Part shown: positions 17,901-26,490 of the stretch, one piece after another | Numbering within the stretch: position 1 is the stretch's first letter | Layout: every line of letters begins with the position of its first letter | From: Bacillus sp. FJAT-49711 | Lineage (GTDB): Bacteria > Bacillota > Bacilli > Bacillales > Bacillaceae_C | DNA: 64,000 nucleotides | Direction: 5' to 3' | Assembly (NCBI RefSeq): GCF_018343715.1 | Contig: NZ_JAGYPL010000001.1 | Span: 1,080,840-1,144,839, forward strand | Translations under genes and position numbers: made by a program | The notes under the pieces: generated by a model | What the model saw: only the letters and a program-made list of their open reading frames with translations | What the model was told of the DNA's origin: nothing | Databases searched by the model: none

Positions 17901-18497
17901 TTATCTAATATATTTCAAGATCGTTTCAGCTATATCATCCAGTTTTGCTATGGAGTCGACTTGATTAGTTGCAATAGCAGCGTTTGGCATACCATAAACG
18001 ATGCAAGTTTCTTTAGATTCCGCTATCGCGTAGACACTACTTTCTTTCTTTAATTCTACCAAACCAGCTGCGCCGTCTGCACCCATTCCTGTCATAATTA
18101 CAGCTATTTTATCGAAATTTGATAGATTATGAATTGAATTGAACAAGACATCAACAGAAGGGCGATGTCCGTTAACAGTTGGACTATCTAATATTTTCAC
18201 TTTTGCTCTGCCACCTGTTTGAACAATCGTCATATGTCTGCCCCCTGGAGCGATATAAGCCGTACCTTCCTTTAATGATTCGCCATCTTCAGCTTCTTTA
18301 ACTTCTATATCACATATTGTGTTTAATCTATCAGCCAAGGACTTAGTAAATTTTGGCGGCATATGCTGAACAATAACTATTGTTGCATCCAACTCTTTCG
18401 GTAACTGCGATAATACTACTTGCAATGCTCTGGGGCCGCCAGTTGAAGTTCCGATACAAATGATCTTTTTTTTATCCGGATTTTTACGTGGTGTCAT
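17901..18497 (-). CDS. cheB: CheB methylesterase catalytic domain only (no receiver domain)
   Basis: CheB removes methyl groups from, and deamidates, chemoreceptors. This 198-residue protein is only the catalytic domain. It has CIGTSTGGPRALQ with nucleophile Ser18, IVQHMPPKFTKSLADRLN with His45, and IMTGMGADGAAG with Asp141. The usual CheB is about 350 residues with an N-terminal receiver that inhibits the esterase until phosphorylated by CheA. Only 27 bp separate this start from flhG, so no receiver is encoded here. GGAG lies 12 nt before the ATG, a long spacing. The catalytic triad is intact, so it is probably active without phospho-control. Confidence 0.9.
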   Translation of the reverse strand: MTPRKNPDKKKIICIGTSTGGPRALQVVLSQLPKELDATIVIVQHMPPKFTKSLADRLNTICDIEVKEAEDGESLKEGTAYIAPGGRHMTIVQTGGRAKVKILDSPTVNGHRPSVDVLFNSIHNLSNFDKIAVIMTGMGADGAAGLVELKKESSVYAIAESKETCIVYGMPNAAIATNQVDSIAKLDDIAETILKYIR

Positions 18498-18524
18498 AAT
18501 TTACTACTACTCCTCTAAATTTTG

Positions 18525-19376
18525 CTAAAAGAACAATCGTCGAAGTCTATTAATAAATGAATCTGTTTCTTTATAATCCGAATTGTTTTCGTTTAAATAT
18601 GATTGAACGATTGTTTTCAATTTCACTGAAATATTGGAGTTTGGATAAGCATGTGAAAAGGCAGTTTGGTTAATGACGGCTTTCCTTACATGCTTGTCTT
18701 CTGGCAAAACTCCGAGCATTACTGCATCTTTATGTAGAAACTTTAATACTGTTTGTTTTAATCGTGCGAGCGTTTCTCTTCCTTGCTTTTCGGTATCAGC
18801 ACGATTGCAAATTAAGAAAAAGTTCCCTAAAGCACCTTCTAAGCAAATAAATTTCATCATTGAATACGCATCTGTTATAGCTGTAGGTTCAGGAGTAGAA
18901 ATGATCATAATATCGTCAACTGCAAGCAATACTTTTAATGAAGCCGAATTTGCACCAGCTCCCATATCAAAAATAATATAGTCATACTGTTGCTGCAGCT
19001 CCCTTAATCCGTCGAGCAGTCTATCCAACATTCTTTCGTTAAATTGAATAGTTTCATTTAAACCATTTCCGGCAGCAATATATGAAAAGCCCTCATGAGT
19101 ATCATTTACAATATCTTTTATTGTGGTCTCTTCAAGTAAAAAGTCAGAAAGACTCAGACGCGCTTGTTTCCCAAGAATAATATTTACATTACCCATGCCT
19201 ATATCGAAATCAAATAATAAAACTCGTTTGTTCTTCTTATTTAATATTAAAGCAATATTAATGGAAATATTGGATTTCCCAACTCCTCCTTTTCCACTGA
19301 CTACGGCAATCGTTTTTGCATTGCCTTTAGATATGTTTGTCATTTTCAATCGCAAGTTTTCGGCTTGGTCTTTCAT
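18525..19376 (-). CDS. flhG: FlhG (YlxH), MinD-like ATPase controlling flagellar number and placement
   Basis: FlhG is a ParA/MinD-family ATPase that works with FlhF in flagellar patterning and C-ring assembly. The deviant Walker A loop SGKGGVGKS (residues 27-35), switch-like FDFDIGMGNVN and IIFDMGAGAN are visible. The N-terminal short helix (MKDQAENLR) precedes the MinD fold, consistent with the FlhF-activating DQAxxLR motif. The 283 residues are full length. Its start overlaps flhF by 4 nt (ATGA). Confidence 0.94.
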   Translation of the reverse strand: MKDQAENLRLKMTNISKGNAKTIAVVSGKGGVGKSNISINIALILNKKNKRVLLFDFDIGMGNVNIILGKQARLSLSDFLLEETTIKDIVNDTHEGFSYIAAGNGLNETIQFNERMLDRLLDGLRELQQQYDYIIFDMGAGANSASLKVLLAVDDIMIISTPEPTAITDAYSMMKFICLEGALGNFFLICNRADTEKQGRETLARLKQTVLKFLHKDAVMLGVLPEDKHVRKAVINQTAFSHAYPNSNISVKLKTIVQSYLNENNSDYKETDSFINRLRRLFF

Positions 19377-20521
19377 GATGATTCATCCTTAAGAACATAT
19401 TCAGTAATAACTTCAGGAGTAGCCGCTATAATATCGTCAGGTACGTCTTGTCCAGTTGTAATGTAAGCAACTCCTTTTTTGTATTTGCATACTAAGTTAT
19501 ACATTACACCAAAGGTTCTCGTCTCATCAGCTTTAGTAAAGATAAATTGGTTGAAATTCATCTCTAAAAAATTGTCAACAATTCTTTCAATATCTTTTTC
19601 TTTCATTGAAATTGATAATACTAAGTAGGTTTCTATATTTTCTTCATCGCCAAACAGTCTCAGCAAGTCATCTATATACTGTTTTTCTTGATAATTGCGA
19701 CCTGCCGTATCAATAAGAACAATATCGTATTCCGAGTACTTATTAATAGCCGAACGAAAGTCTTTTTCTTCATAAATAACTTCAACTGGAATATTTAGTA
19801 ATTGTGCGTATGTTTTTAATTGATCAATAGCCGCAATTCTGTACGTATCTGTTGTTATAAGGGCAACTTTTTTATGATGTTCCAGAACTGCTTCCGCGGC
19901 TAATTTAGCAATTGTTGTTGTTTTTCCCACACCGGTAGGGCCAACAAAATTGATAAACTTCTTTTCATATGAAATTTCATCAAAGTTAAAAAGCTTTAAT
20001 TGATTTATCATTTGTGTTGTACACCATTGATCAATCTCGGATTCAGTAGGTTCATTTTCAGAATTTCGCCATTTCTCTAGTAAGGCATCGCCAACATTCA
20101 ATAAAAATCCCTCTTCTACCTCTTCCTCTTGAAGCTTATTCAACGATTTTTGGATGATTTCCGGATACTGATTGTAACTTGAATAATTACTATTCTTTAT
20201 TGCTTTAAGTTCAGATTTTAACTCGGCGATTTCTGATAATATGGTTGGTTCCCTTTGTATAGATGGATTGATATAAGTAGATGTTTTTGTTTTATTTTCA
20301 ATTGGATTCTTTCTGTTTTTATTTTTTCTTGTTAATGCTTGATGAATGGGTTGTTCATCTAAAGCAGCTATAACTTCAATGTTTTTCTTACGAAATAACC
20401 CGAGGAAACCGCCACTAAAAATTACCTTTGAATTTAATATGACGGCATTTTCACCTAGCTCTTGCTTAACTTTTTTCATTGCTTCCGGCATAGTCGGGGC
20501 AATAATTTTTTTTATATTCAT
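19373..20521 (-). CDS. flhF: FlhF, SRP-type GTPase for flagellar positioning
   Basis: FlhF is the third SRP-family GTPase, after Ffh and FtsY, and marks where new flagella form. The N-terminal basic B domain (residues 1-110) is followed by an NG domain. This holds [17 protein letters not shown] (P loop at 194-201), TDTYRIAAIDQLKTYA, VLIDTAGRN and FTKADETRTFG. It is 382 residues long, slightly longer than B. subtilis FlhF because of a low-complexity linker around residues 60-125. It overlaps both flhA and flhG by 4 nt, so the three are probably co-translated. Confidence 0.95.
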   Translation of the reverse strand: MNIKKIIAPTMPEAMKKVKQELGENAVILNSKVIFSGGFLGLFRKKNIEVIAALDEQPIHQALTRKNKNRKNPIENKTKTSTYINPSIQREPTILSEIAELKSELKAIKNSNYSSYNQYPEIIQKSLNKLQEEEVEEGFLLNVGDALLEKWRNSENEPTESEIDQWCTTQMINQLKLFNFDEISYEKKFINFVGPTGVGKTTTIAKLAAEAVLEHHKKVALITTDTYRIAAIDQLKTYAQLLNIPVEVIYEEKDFRSAINKYSEYDIVLIDTAGRNYQEKQYIDDLLRLFGDEENIETYLVLSISMKEKDIERIVDNFLEMNFNQFIFTKADETRTFGVMYNLVCKYKKGVAYITTGQDVPDDIIAATPEVITEYVLKDESS

Positions 20522-22551
20522 TCAACACTCACCATCCCAGTGCTTTGAACTTCCACATTCGCTTCTAATTCATTATATGAAAGGACAGGAACTTGTGGAA
20601 AATATCTTTCTGTCAATTGTCTTACATACATCCGAACTGCAGGGGAACATAGTAAAATAGGAGCCTGCTGCATTAATGATTGCTGTTCAATTTGTGAGGC
20701 TGTTGCTTCAAGAATTGAATGGGAATCATCGGGATCCATTGATAAATAATTACCATGTTCCGTTTGCTGTACACTGTCTGCAATTAACTTTTCCACTTTA
20801 CCTGACACAGTAATCACTTTTAATAGCGAATTTTCATCAGCATATTGATTTGTTATTTGCCTTGCCAATCCTTGCCTTACGTATTCAGCAAGTAAATCCG
20901 TGTCTGTGCTCATTTTCCCATAGTCTGCCAAGGTTTCAAAAATAACTGGTAAATTTCGTATCGATACATTCTCTTTCAGTAGTTTTGCCAAAACCTTTTG
21001 AACTTCACCAATTGTAAGCGGATTTGGAGTTACTTCTTCTATTAAAATTGGAAATGATTCTTTTAGATGATCAATAAGCTGCTTCGTTTCTTGTCTACCT
21101 AAAAGCTCATGCGCATTCGTTTTTAATACTTCAGTAATATGAGTAGAAACGACAGATGGAGGATCCACAACTGTATATCCTAATATTTCGGCTTGTTCTT
21201 TTACTTCCTCCGTTATCCACTTTGCTGGAAGACCAAATGAAGGTTCAATCGTATCAATTCCTTCCAGCATATCTTCTCCACCTGGACTCATCGCTAAATA
21301 ATGATCCAATAGCAGCTCCCCTCTTGCCATTTCACTGCCTTTTATTTTTAAACGATACGCATTTGGTTCAAGTTGAATATTATCTCTAATTCTCACAACT
21401 GGAATGACAATACCTAGTTCCAATGCTAGCTGCCTTCTGATCATGACGATGCGATCAAGTAAATCGCCACCTTGATTTACGTCTGCAAGAGGAATAAGTC
21501 CATAACCAAACTCAAATTCTATAGCATCAACATTTAGTAGATTGATTACACTTTCAGGACTCTTTAAATCATCTGATTCAGGATCTTCAAAATGCTCTAA
21601 TAAATCAGCCTCCTGCTTAGCTGGAACTCTAGACAAAGAGATACCACCAATAGCAAGTGAAGCAGCAATTGGAATTGTTATAATATCATTGATTGGTGTT
21701 GCTAAACCTAATAGAAAGATGGTACCTGCAGCTACGTACAACATTTTGGGAAATGCAAATAGCTGACCAATAATATCAGACCCAAGATTGCCTTCAGAAG
21801 CTGCCCTCGTAACTACTATTCCAGTGGCGGTTGAAATAAGCAACGCGGGAATTTGGCTCACTATGCCATCGCCCACAGTTAGCATGGAGTATTTCACTGC
21901 TGCTTCACCAATCGGAAGTCCTTGTTGAAGCATACCAATAATAATTCCAAATAATAGGTTGATAATGACAATAATGATCCCTGCTATTGCGTCACCTTTA
22001 ACAAATTTACTTGCTCCATCCATTGATCCATAAAAATCTGATTCTCGCGAAACCTTTTCCCTTCGTTCCCGTGCTTCATGCTCCGAAATGACCCCTGCAT
22101 TTAAATCAGCATCTATACTCATTTGTTTACCAGGCATCGCGTCTAATGTAAACCGCGCTGCAACCTCTGATACACGTTCTGCCCCTTTTGTAATTACTAC
22201 AAATTGAATAATGACCAATATGAAGAACACAACTAAACCAACCAGCACGTTTCCACCGACAACAAAAGTCCCGAACGTTTCAACGACACCGCCAGCATCA
22301 CCTTTTGAAAGGATCGATCTTGTCGTTGAAACATTCAGGCCCAATCTAAAAAGTGTCAACAGTAAAAGTAATGATGGGAATATTGAAAATTGGAGAGGTT
22401 CTTGCATATTCATAGATGTCAATAGTACTAGAAGCGCAAGTGAAATATTGACTATTATAAGCAAGCTTAATAACCATGGTGGAAAAGGTATAACCAGCAT
22501 GGCAACAATTAATATTACACTTAATAGAATTGCAAGATCTTTCACTTTCAC
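20518..22551 (-). CDS. flhA: Flagellar type III export gate protein FlhA
   Basis: FlhA is the ring-forming proton-conducting part of the flagellar export gate. The N-terminal half has about eight membrane segments, and its conserved FHIPEP-type loop (RFTLDAMPGKQMSIDADLNA) is intact. The C-terminal half is the cytosolic docking platform for chaperone-substrate complexes. The start is the GTG at 22549-22551, 8 nt after GGGAG. The upstream TTG at 22564-22566 overlaps the Shine-Dalgarno sequence. This gives 677 residues, the length I recall for B. subtilis FlhA. Confidence 0.95.
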   Translation of the reverse strand: MKVKDLAILLSVILIVAMLVIPFPPWLLSLLIIVNISLALLVLLTSMNMQEPLQFSIFPSLLLLLTLFRLGLNVSTTRSILSKGDAGGVVETFGTFVVGGNVLVGLVVFFILVIIQFVVITKGAERVSEVAARFTLDAMPGKQMSIDADLNAGVISEHEARERREKVSRESDFYGSMDGASKFVKGDAIAGIIIVIINLLFGIIIGMLQQGLPIGEAAVKYSMLTVGDGIVSQIPALLISTATGIVVTRAASEGNLGSDIIGQLFAFPKMLYVAAGTIFLLGLATPINDIITIPIAASLAIGGISLSRVPAKQEADLLEHFEDPESDDLKSPESVINLLNVDAIEFEFGYGLIPLADVNQGGDLLDRIVMIRRQLALELGIVIPVVRIRDNIQLEPNAYRLKIKGSEMARGELLLDHYLAMSPGGEDMLEGIDTIEPSFGLPAKWITEEVKEQAEILGYTVVDPPSVVSTHITEVLKTNAHELLGRQETKQLIDHLKESFPILIEEVTPNPLTIGEVQKVLAKLLKENVSIRNLPVIFETLADYGKMSTDTDLLAEYVRQGLARQITNQYADENSLLKVITVSGKVEKLIADSVQQTEHGNYLSMDPDDSHSILEATASQIEQQSLMQQAPILLCSPAVRMYVRQLTERYFPQVPVLSYNELEANVEVQSTGMVSVE

Positions 22552-22587
22552 AACAATCTCTCCCAAAAAAACTAGATAAAAAACACT

Positions 22588-23670
22588 TTAGATTTTATGT
22601 TTAATTCTATATACATAAGCAAGTATCTCTGCAACTGCCTTGAAAAAATCATCAGGAACTTTTTGTCCTATATCGATTTGATCATATAAGGAACGCGCCA
22701 AAGGACGATTTTCAACCATAATAATATTATGTTCACTAGCAATATACTTGATTTTCTGCGCCATAAAATCTACGCCTTTCGCAATGATGACAGGAGCATC
22801 ATCTATTTCCTCATCGTATTTTAAAGCAATTGCATAATGTGTAGGGTTTGTGATGATGACATCAGCTTTAGGAACTTCCTGCATCATCCGCGACATTGCC
22901 ATTTCACGCTGCTTTTGTTTTACCTTGGACTTGATTAAAGGATCCCCTTCAGTATTTTTAAACTCGTCTTTAATATCCTGTTTCGACATTCGAATATTCT
23001 TCTCATAATCATATTTTTGATACAAGTAATCAAATAATGATAAAAATAAAAGAGCGAGTGATGCGGCGATCCCCATTTGCATCGTAAGGCTGCCAACCGT
23101 TTTCAATGCTGAGCCAATAGATTTATGTGATAATATAAGAACTTCGTCGATTCGAATCCATAGAACAAAAAAGGTAATGCTCCCTACAAAGCCTATCTTT
23201 AAAATAGATTTCAATAATTCCACAATTGCCCTAATCGAAAAAATACGCTTCATCCCTTTAATTGGATCAAGTTTTTCCAATTTCGGCTGTAATGGTTCAC
23301 CTGTTACCATAAATCCGACTTGCATTAGATTAGAAGCAATACCCGCAATAAGTGCAATCAACATTACCGGGCCGAGTAAAAAAGCAATTTCTTTCAATAT
23401 ATCCAGTAAAATTAGTTGAATATTAGCTTCTGAAACTTCCATTAATAAAAACTCGTTAAAGGAATGGCGAAATGTGTCTACTGCTATCTTTCCCATGTTA
23501 GATGAAAAGAAAAGTAGAAATAAAAAGACTGCTAATAACCCAATGGCAGTATTAACATCTTGGCTTTTTGCCGTTTGCCCTTTTTTTCGGGCATCCAGTC
23601 GCTTTTTCGGAGTTGCCTTTTCCGTCTTTTCACCTGCAAAGAATTGGAGATCAAGATTGAGTTGTTTCAT
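22588..23670 (-). CDS. flhB: Flagellar export switch protein FlhB
   Basis: FlhB sits in the export gate and switches substrate class from rod/hook to filament after self-cleavage. Four membrane segments lie between about residues 40 and 215. The cytosolic tail carries the autocleavage motif Asn275-Pro-Thr-His (ITNPTHYAIAL). Its last part (APVIIAKGVDFMAQKIKYIA, ending AVAEILAYVYR) is mirrored by YlqH at 50.4 kb. Length is 360 residues. The start overlaps fliR by 4 nt. Confidence 0.96.
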   Translation of the reverse strand: MKQLNLDLQFFAGEKTEKATPKKRLDARKKGQTAKSQDVNTAIGLLAVFLFLLFFSSNMGKIAVDTFRHSFNEFLLMEVSEANIQLILLDILKEIAFLLGPVMLIALIAGIASNLMQVGFMVTGEPLQPKLEKLDPIKGMKRIFSIRAIVELLKSILKIGFVGSITFFVLWIRIDEVLILSHKSIGSALKTVGSLTMQMGIAASLALLFLSLFDYLYQKYDYEKNIRMSKQDIKDEFKNTEGDPLIKSKVKQKQREMAMSRMMQEVPKADVIITNPTHYAIALKYDEEIDDAPVIIAKGVDFMAQKIKYIASEHNIIMVENRPLARSLYDQIDIGQKVPDDFFKAVAEILAYVYRIKHKI

Positions 23671-24443
23671 CCCGTTCCTCCTATAAGTCTCATCACATTT
23701 CTCATTACATGCAGCATCGTTTCAAATAAATTTTGCACAACGCCAAACATAACTCCAAGCACGATAAATAAAATAATGAAACTAACTGCTATTTTAATTG
23801 GAAACCCAACGACAAAAATATTCAACTGTGGCACCGTTCTTGCCACAATTCCTAGAGCGACATCTACGAGAAACAATGAAGCTACAACTGGTATCGCCAT
23901 TTGAAAAGCAATCATGAACATCATACTGAATGATTTAATAATATATTCGGTCAATGAACTATCTCCAAAAGGGATAAAGACCTGGTCAATCGGAATAAAT
24001 TGATAACTATAGAAAATCCCATCCAATATTAAATGATGACCATTAATAGCAAGTAAAAATAGCAAAGAAAACATGTATAAGTATTGACCGATGAGTGGAC
24101 TCTGTGTTCCGGTCTGCGGATCAATCACATTAGCTATGGCAAACCCCATTTGAAAATCAATAAATCCTCCAGCAATTTGTATAGCTGATAGTATCATATA
24201 CGCTGTAAAGCCGATAAGAAGCCCAACACCAGCTTCTTTAAGAATAAGTAAGAAATACTCTCCTGTAATTTCAATTGATTGCACATCAATTGTGTAATAC
24301 ATCAATAATGATAAAAAGAAGGCAAAGCCAATTCTATATGTCGCTGGAAGTGTTCTATATGAAAACAAAGGCAGAGTAACAAAAAATGTCGAAACCCTCA
24401 TAAATACTAACATGAAAACTGATATATTGGGCAGCAATTCCAT
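23667..24443 (-). CDS. fliR: Flagellar export gate protein FliR
   Basis: FliR is part of the FliPQR core complex of the flagellar type III export apparatus. The 258-residue protein is almost entirely hydrophobic, with about six membrane segments and family blocks VFMRVSTFFVTLPLFS near the start and GFAIANVIDPQTGTQSPLIG in the middle. It lies between fliQ (4-bp gap) and flhB (4-bp overlap), matching the canonical order. Confidence 0.94.
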   Translation of the reverse strand: MELLPNISVFMLVFMRVSTFFVTLPLFSYRTLPATYRIGFAFFLSLLMYYTIDVQSIEITGEYFLLILKEAGVGLLIGFTAYMILSAIQIAGGFIDFQMGFAIANVIDPQTGTQSPLIGQYLYMFSLLFLLAINGHHLILDGIFYSYQFIPIDQVFIPFGDSSLTEYIIKSFSMMFMIAFQMAIPVVASLFLVDVALGIVARTVPQLNIFVVGFPIKIAVSFIILFIVLGVMFGVVQNLFETMLHVMRNVMRLIGGTG

Positions 24444-24447
24444 TTAC

Positions 24448-24717
24448 TCAACCTACAAATCGCGTTAAATTTTGAAAAATTTCAGTAGCATATGATAGAA
24501 GCCTACTTAACATCCATGGCCCCAAAATAACGGCACCTACTAATACAGCTACAATTTTTGGGATAAAAGCCAATGTTTGCTCTTGAATTTGCGTCGTGGC
24601 TTGAAAAATACTAACAGCCAGCCCAATGGCCAAAGCAATCACAAGCAATGGGCCTGCTACAATTAATATCGTATAAACTCCTTTTTCCGCCAGAGAAATG
24701 ACAGCTTCTGCACTCAT
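24448..24717 (-). CDS. fliQ: Flagellar export gate protein FliQ
   Basis: FliQ forms a helical hairpin subunit of the FliPQR gate. The 89-residue protein has two membrane helices and the conserved bridge IFQATTQIQEQTLAFIPKI. The start is the ATG at 24715-24717 (MSAEAVISL), with GGAG 8 nt upstream. Three further codons upstream are open but would place the start inside the Shine-Dalgarno sequence. Lies between fliP and fliR. Confidence 0.95.
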   Translation of the reverse strand: MSAEAVISLAEKGVYTILIVAGPLLVIALAIGLAVSIFQATTQIQEQTLAFIPKIVAVLVGAVILGPWMLSRLLSYATEIFQNLTRFVG

Positions 24718-24758
24718 GATGATCACTCCATTAATCTACAACTTTATAAAATCTATTC

Positions 24759-25427
24759 TTATGAAAAACTTTGCAGCAGCGATTTAACGACCAAATACCA
24801 ACCATCAACGAGTACAAACAGCAATATTTTAAAAGGGAGTGATATCATAACTGGCGGCAGCATCATCATTCCCATCGACATTAAAATACTCGCAACAACC
24901 ATATCAATCACTAGAAACGGAATAAAAATCATAAATCCAATTTGAAAAGCCGTTTTTAGTTCGCTTAATGCATAAGCGGGTACAAACACAGTCAACGGAA
25001 TATCTTGTATTGTTGCCGGTCTTTCCGTTTTTGAATATGTTAAAAATAACTCTAAATCTTTTTGTCTAGTATGTTTACTCATAAAATCTCTAAAAGGTAC
25101 AGCTGCTTTTTCATAAGCTTCTTCTAAGTTAATTTCATCATTAAATAGTGGTGTTAAAGCTTGTTCATTCACTTGACTAAATGTAGGCGCCATTATAAAA
25201 AAGGTTAAAAATAAAGCTAGTCCCACCAAAACCTGGTTAGGCGGCATCTGTTGTGTAGCAAGAGAAGTTCTGACAAAAGAAAGAACAATAATAATTCTAG
25301 TAAAGGATGTCATCAAAATTAAAATACTTGGAGCAATGGATAAAACAGTCAGTAATAATAATAGCTTGACTGAAGTAGAAACAGTTTCGGATGAACTATT
25401 ATTAAAAAACTCCATAAACTCATTCAT
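24759..25427 (-). CDS. fliP: Flagellar export gate protein FliP
   Basis: FliP builds the central pore of the flagellar export gate. At 222 residues, it has the FliP/MopC blocks LILMTSFTRIIIVLSFVRTS, MPPNQVLVGLALFLTFFIM, AFQIGFMIFIPFLVIDMVVA and SMGMMMLPPVMISLPFKILL. In place of a classical Sec signal peptide it starts MNEFMEFFNNSSSETV, as in B. subtilis. The ATG at 25425-25427 is preferred over one 8 codons upstream because it matches family length and follows AAGAGG. It overlaps the end of fliZ by 8 nt. Confidence 0.95.
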   Translation of the reverse strand: MNEFMEFFNNSSSETVSTSVKLLLLLTVLSIAPSILILMTSFTRIIIVLSFVRTSLATQQMPPNQVLVGLALFLTFFIMAPTFSQVNEQALTPLFNDEINLEEAYEKAAVPFRDFMSKHTRQKDLELFLTYSKTERPATIQDIPLTVFVPAYALSELKTAFQIGFMIFIPFLVIDMVVASILMSMGMMMLPPVMISLPFKILLFVLVDGWYLVVKSLLQSFS

Positions 25428-26100
25428 CGGTATTTGACCTCTTGTTATCAAGCTTATTCATTGTCTGCTTGCGCTCCCTTTTAATTTCATCAAGCTGCCT
25501 TTTCAAATGTGTATGAAATGGCTGGTGAGACATTTCATTCGTTTCATTTGTCTTTTTCATTCTTTTTATCCATTTCGTCATCATATCGACAGGCTGAAGG
25601 CTTTGTTCTAATTGCTCTTCATATTGCCGCATATAATTCTCATAATCTTCGCCATCCGTTATTTCTTTTAAAAGCTGAACATCTTCCCCAACCCCAAGAA
25701 TAAGGAGGCGATTACCTACCTTGACTATTTGTATTGAACGGTTACCGCCCAATGGCGTACCACCTATATTTTGAACAAGTCGATTTTGCTGATAAGATTG
25801 ACTTCTTTTATTAATGAATTTCAATAAAAAATATAATATTGCTATGACAAATATAAGTGCAAAAACCATTTTTACGATATCCGCTATTCCTATACCATCT
25901 ACACCATCTGTTTGTGATTTTATTGTTTGGTCGGTTACTTTCGATTTATCTTCCGCATCATCACATTTCTTTGGATAACAATCATCCACCATTCCACCAG
26001 GCGGATTGTTGTCAGCAAAAACAATCGATTGATCCGCTTGGCTAAGAAGTAAAAACATGATGGTGAAAACAAATAGCGAACGTTTAATAATCAATTTCAT
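25420..26100 (-). CDS. fliZ: Flagellar biosynthesis protein FliZ (FliO-like)
   Basis: FliZ of Bacillus is the counterpart of FliO, a facilitator of FliP assembly. The 226-residue protein has an N-terminal signal-like segment (MKLIIKRSLFVFTIMFLLLS, with an ADQSIVFAD cleavage region). A short extracellular part follows, containing a Cys pair (DDCYPKKCDD). Then come one membrane segment (about residues 75-95) and a cytosolic FliO domain (IQIVKVGNRLLILGVGEDVQ). The Cys pair could form a disulfide outside the cell; this is speculation. Located between cheY and fliP. Confidence 0.9.
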   Translation of the reverse strand: MKLIIKRSLFVFTIMFLLLSQADQSIVFADNNPPGGMVDDCYPKKCDDAEDKSKVTDQTIKSQTDGVDGIGIADIVKMVFALIFVIAILYFLLKFINKRSQSYQQNRLVQNIGGTPLGGNRSIQIVKVGNRLLILGVGEDVQLLKEITDGEDYENYMRQYEEQLEQSLQPVDMMTKWIKRMKKTNETNEMSHQPFHTHLKRQLDEIKRERKQTMNKLDNKRSNTDE

Positions 26101-26109
26101 ATTCGAGAA

Positions 26110-26472
26110 TTAACCTAAAGTTTTTTGGATAGCTTCTATCACCCTATCCGCTTGGAACGGCTTAACAATAAAATCCTTTGCGCCAGCTTGAATGGCGTCA
26201 ATAACCATTGCTTGCTGCCCCATTGCTGAACACATAATAATTTTTGCAGCCGGGTCAACAGATCTGATTTCTTTTAAAGCAGTAATTCCATCCATTTCAG
26301 GCATAGTAATATCCATTGTAACTAAGTCAGGTTTTAATTCATTATATTTTTCAACAGCTTGCATGCCATCCACTGCTTCTCCAACTACTTCAAAACCATT
26401 TTTCACTAAAATATCTTTAATCATCATTCTCATAAATGCGGCATCATCTACAATCAAAATTCTATTAGCCAT
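26110..26472 (-). CDS. cheY: Chemotaxis response regulator CheY
   Basis: CheY-P binds the FliM/FliY switch to control rotation. The single receiver domain of 120 residues has the full active site: Asp9-Asp10 (LIVDDAAFMR), phospho-acceptor Asp54 (VTMDITMPEMDG), Ser82 (IMCSAMG) and Lys104 (IVKPF). It sits between fliY and fliZ inside the flagellar operon, as in B. subtilis. Phosphoryl donor is CheA; phosphatases are CheC and FliY, both encoded nearby. Confidence 0.97.
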   Translation of the reverse strand: MANRILIVDDAAFMRMMIKDILVKNGFEVVGEAVDGMQAVEKYNELKPDLVTMDITMPEMDGITALKEIRSVDPAAKIIMCSAMGQQAMVIDAIQAGAKDFIVKPFQADRVIEAIQKTLG

Positions 26473-26490
26473 GCTAATTCCTCCTAAAAC

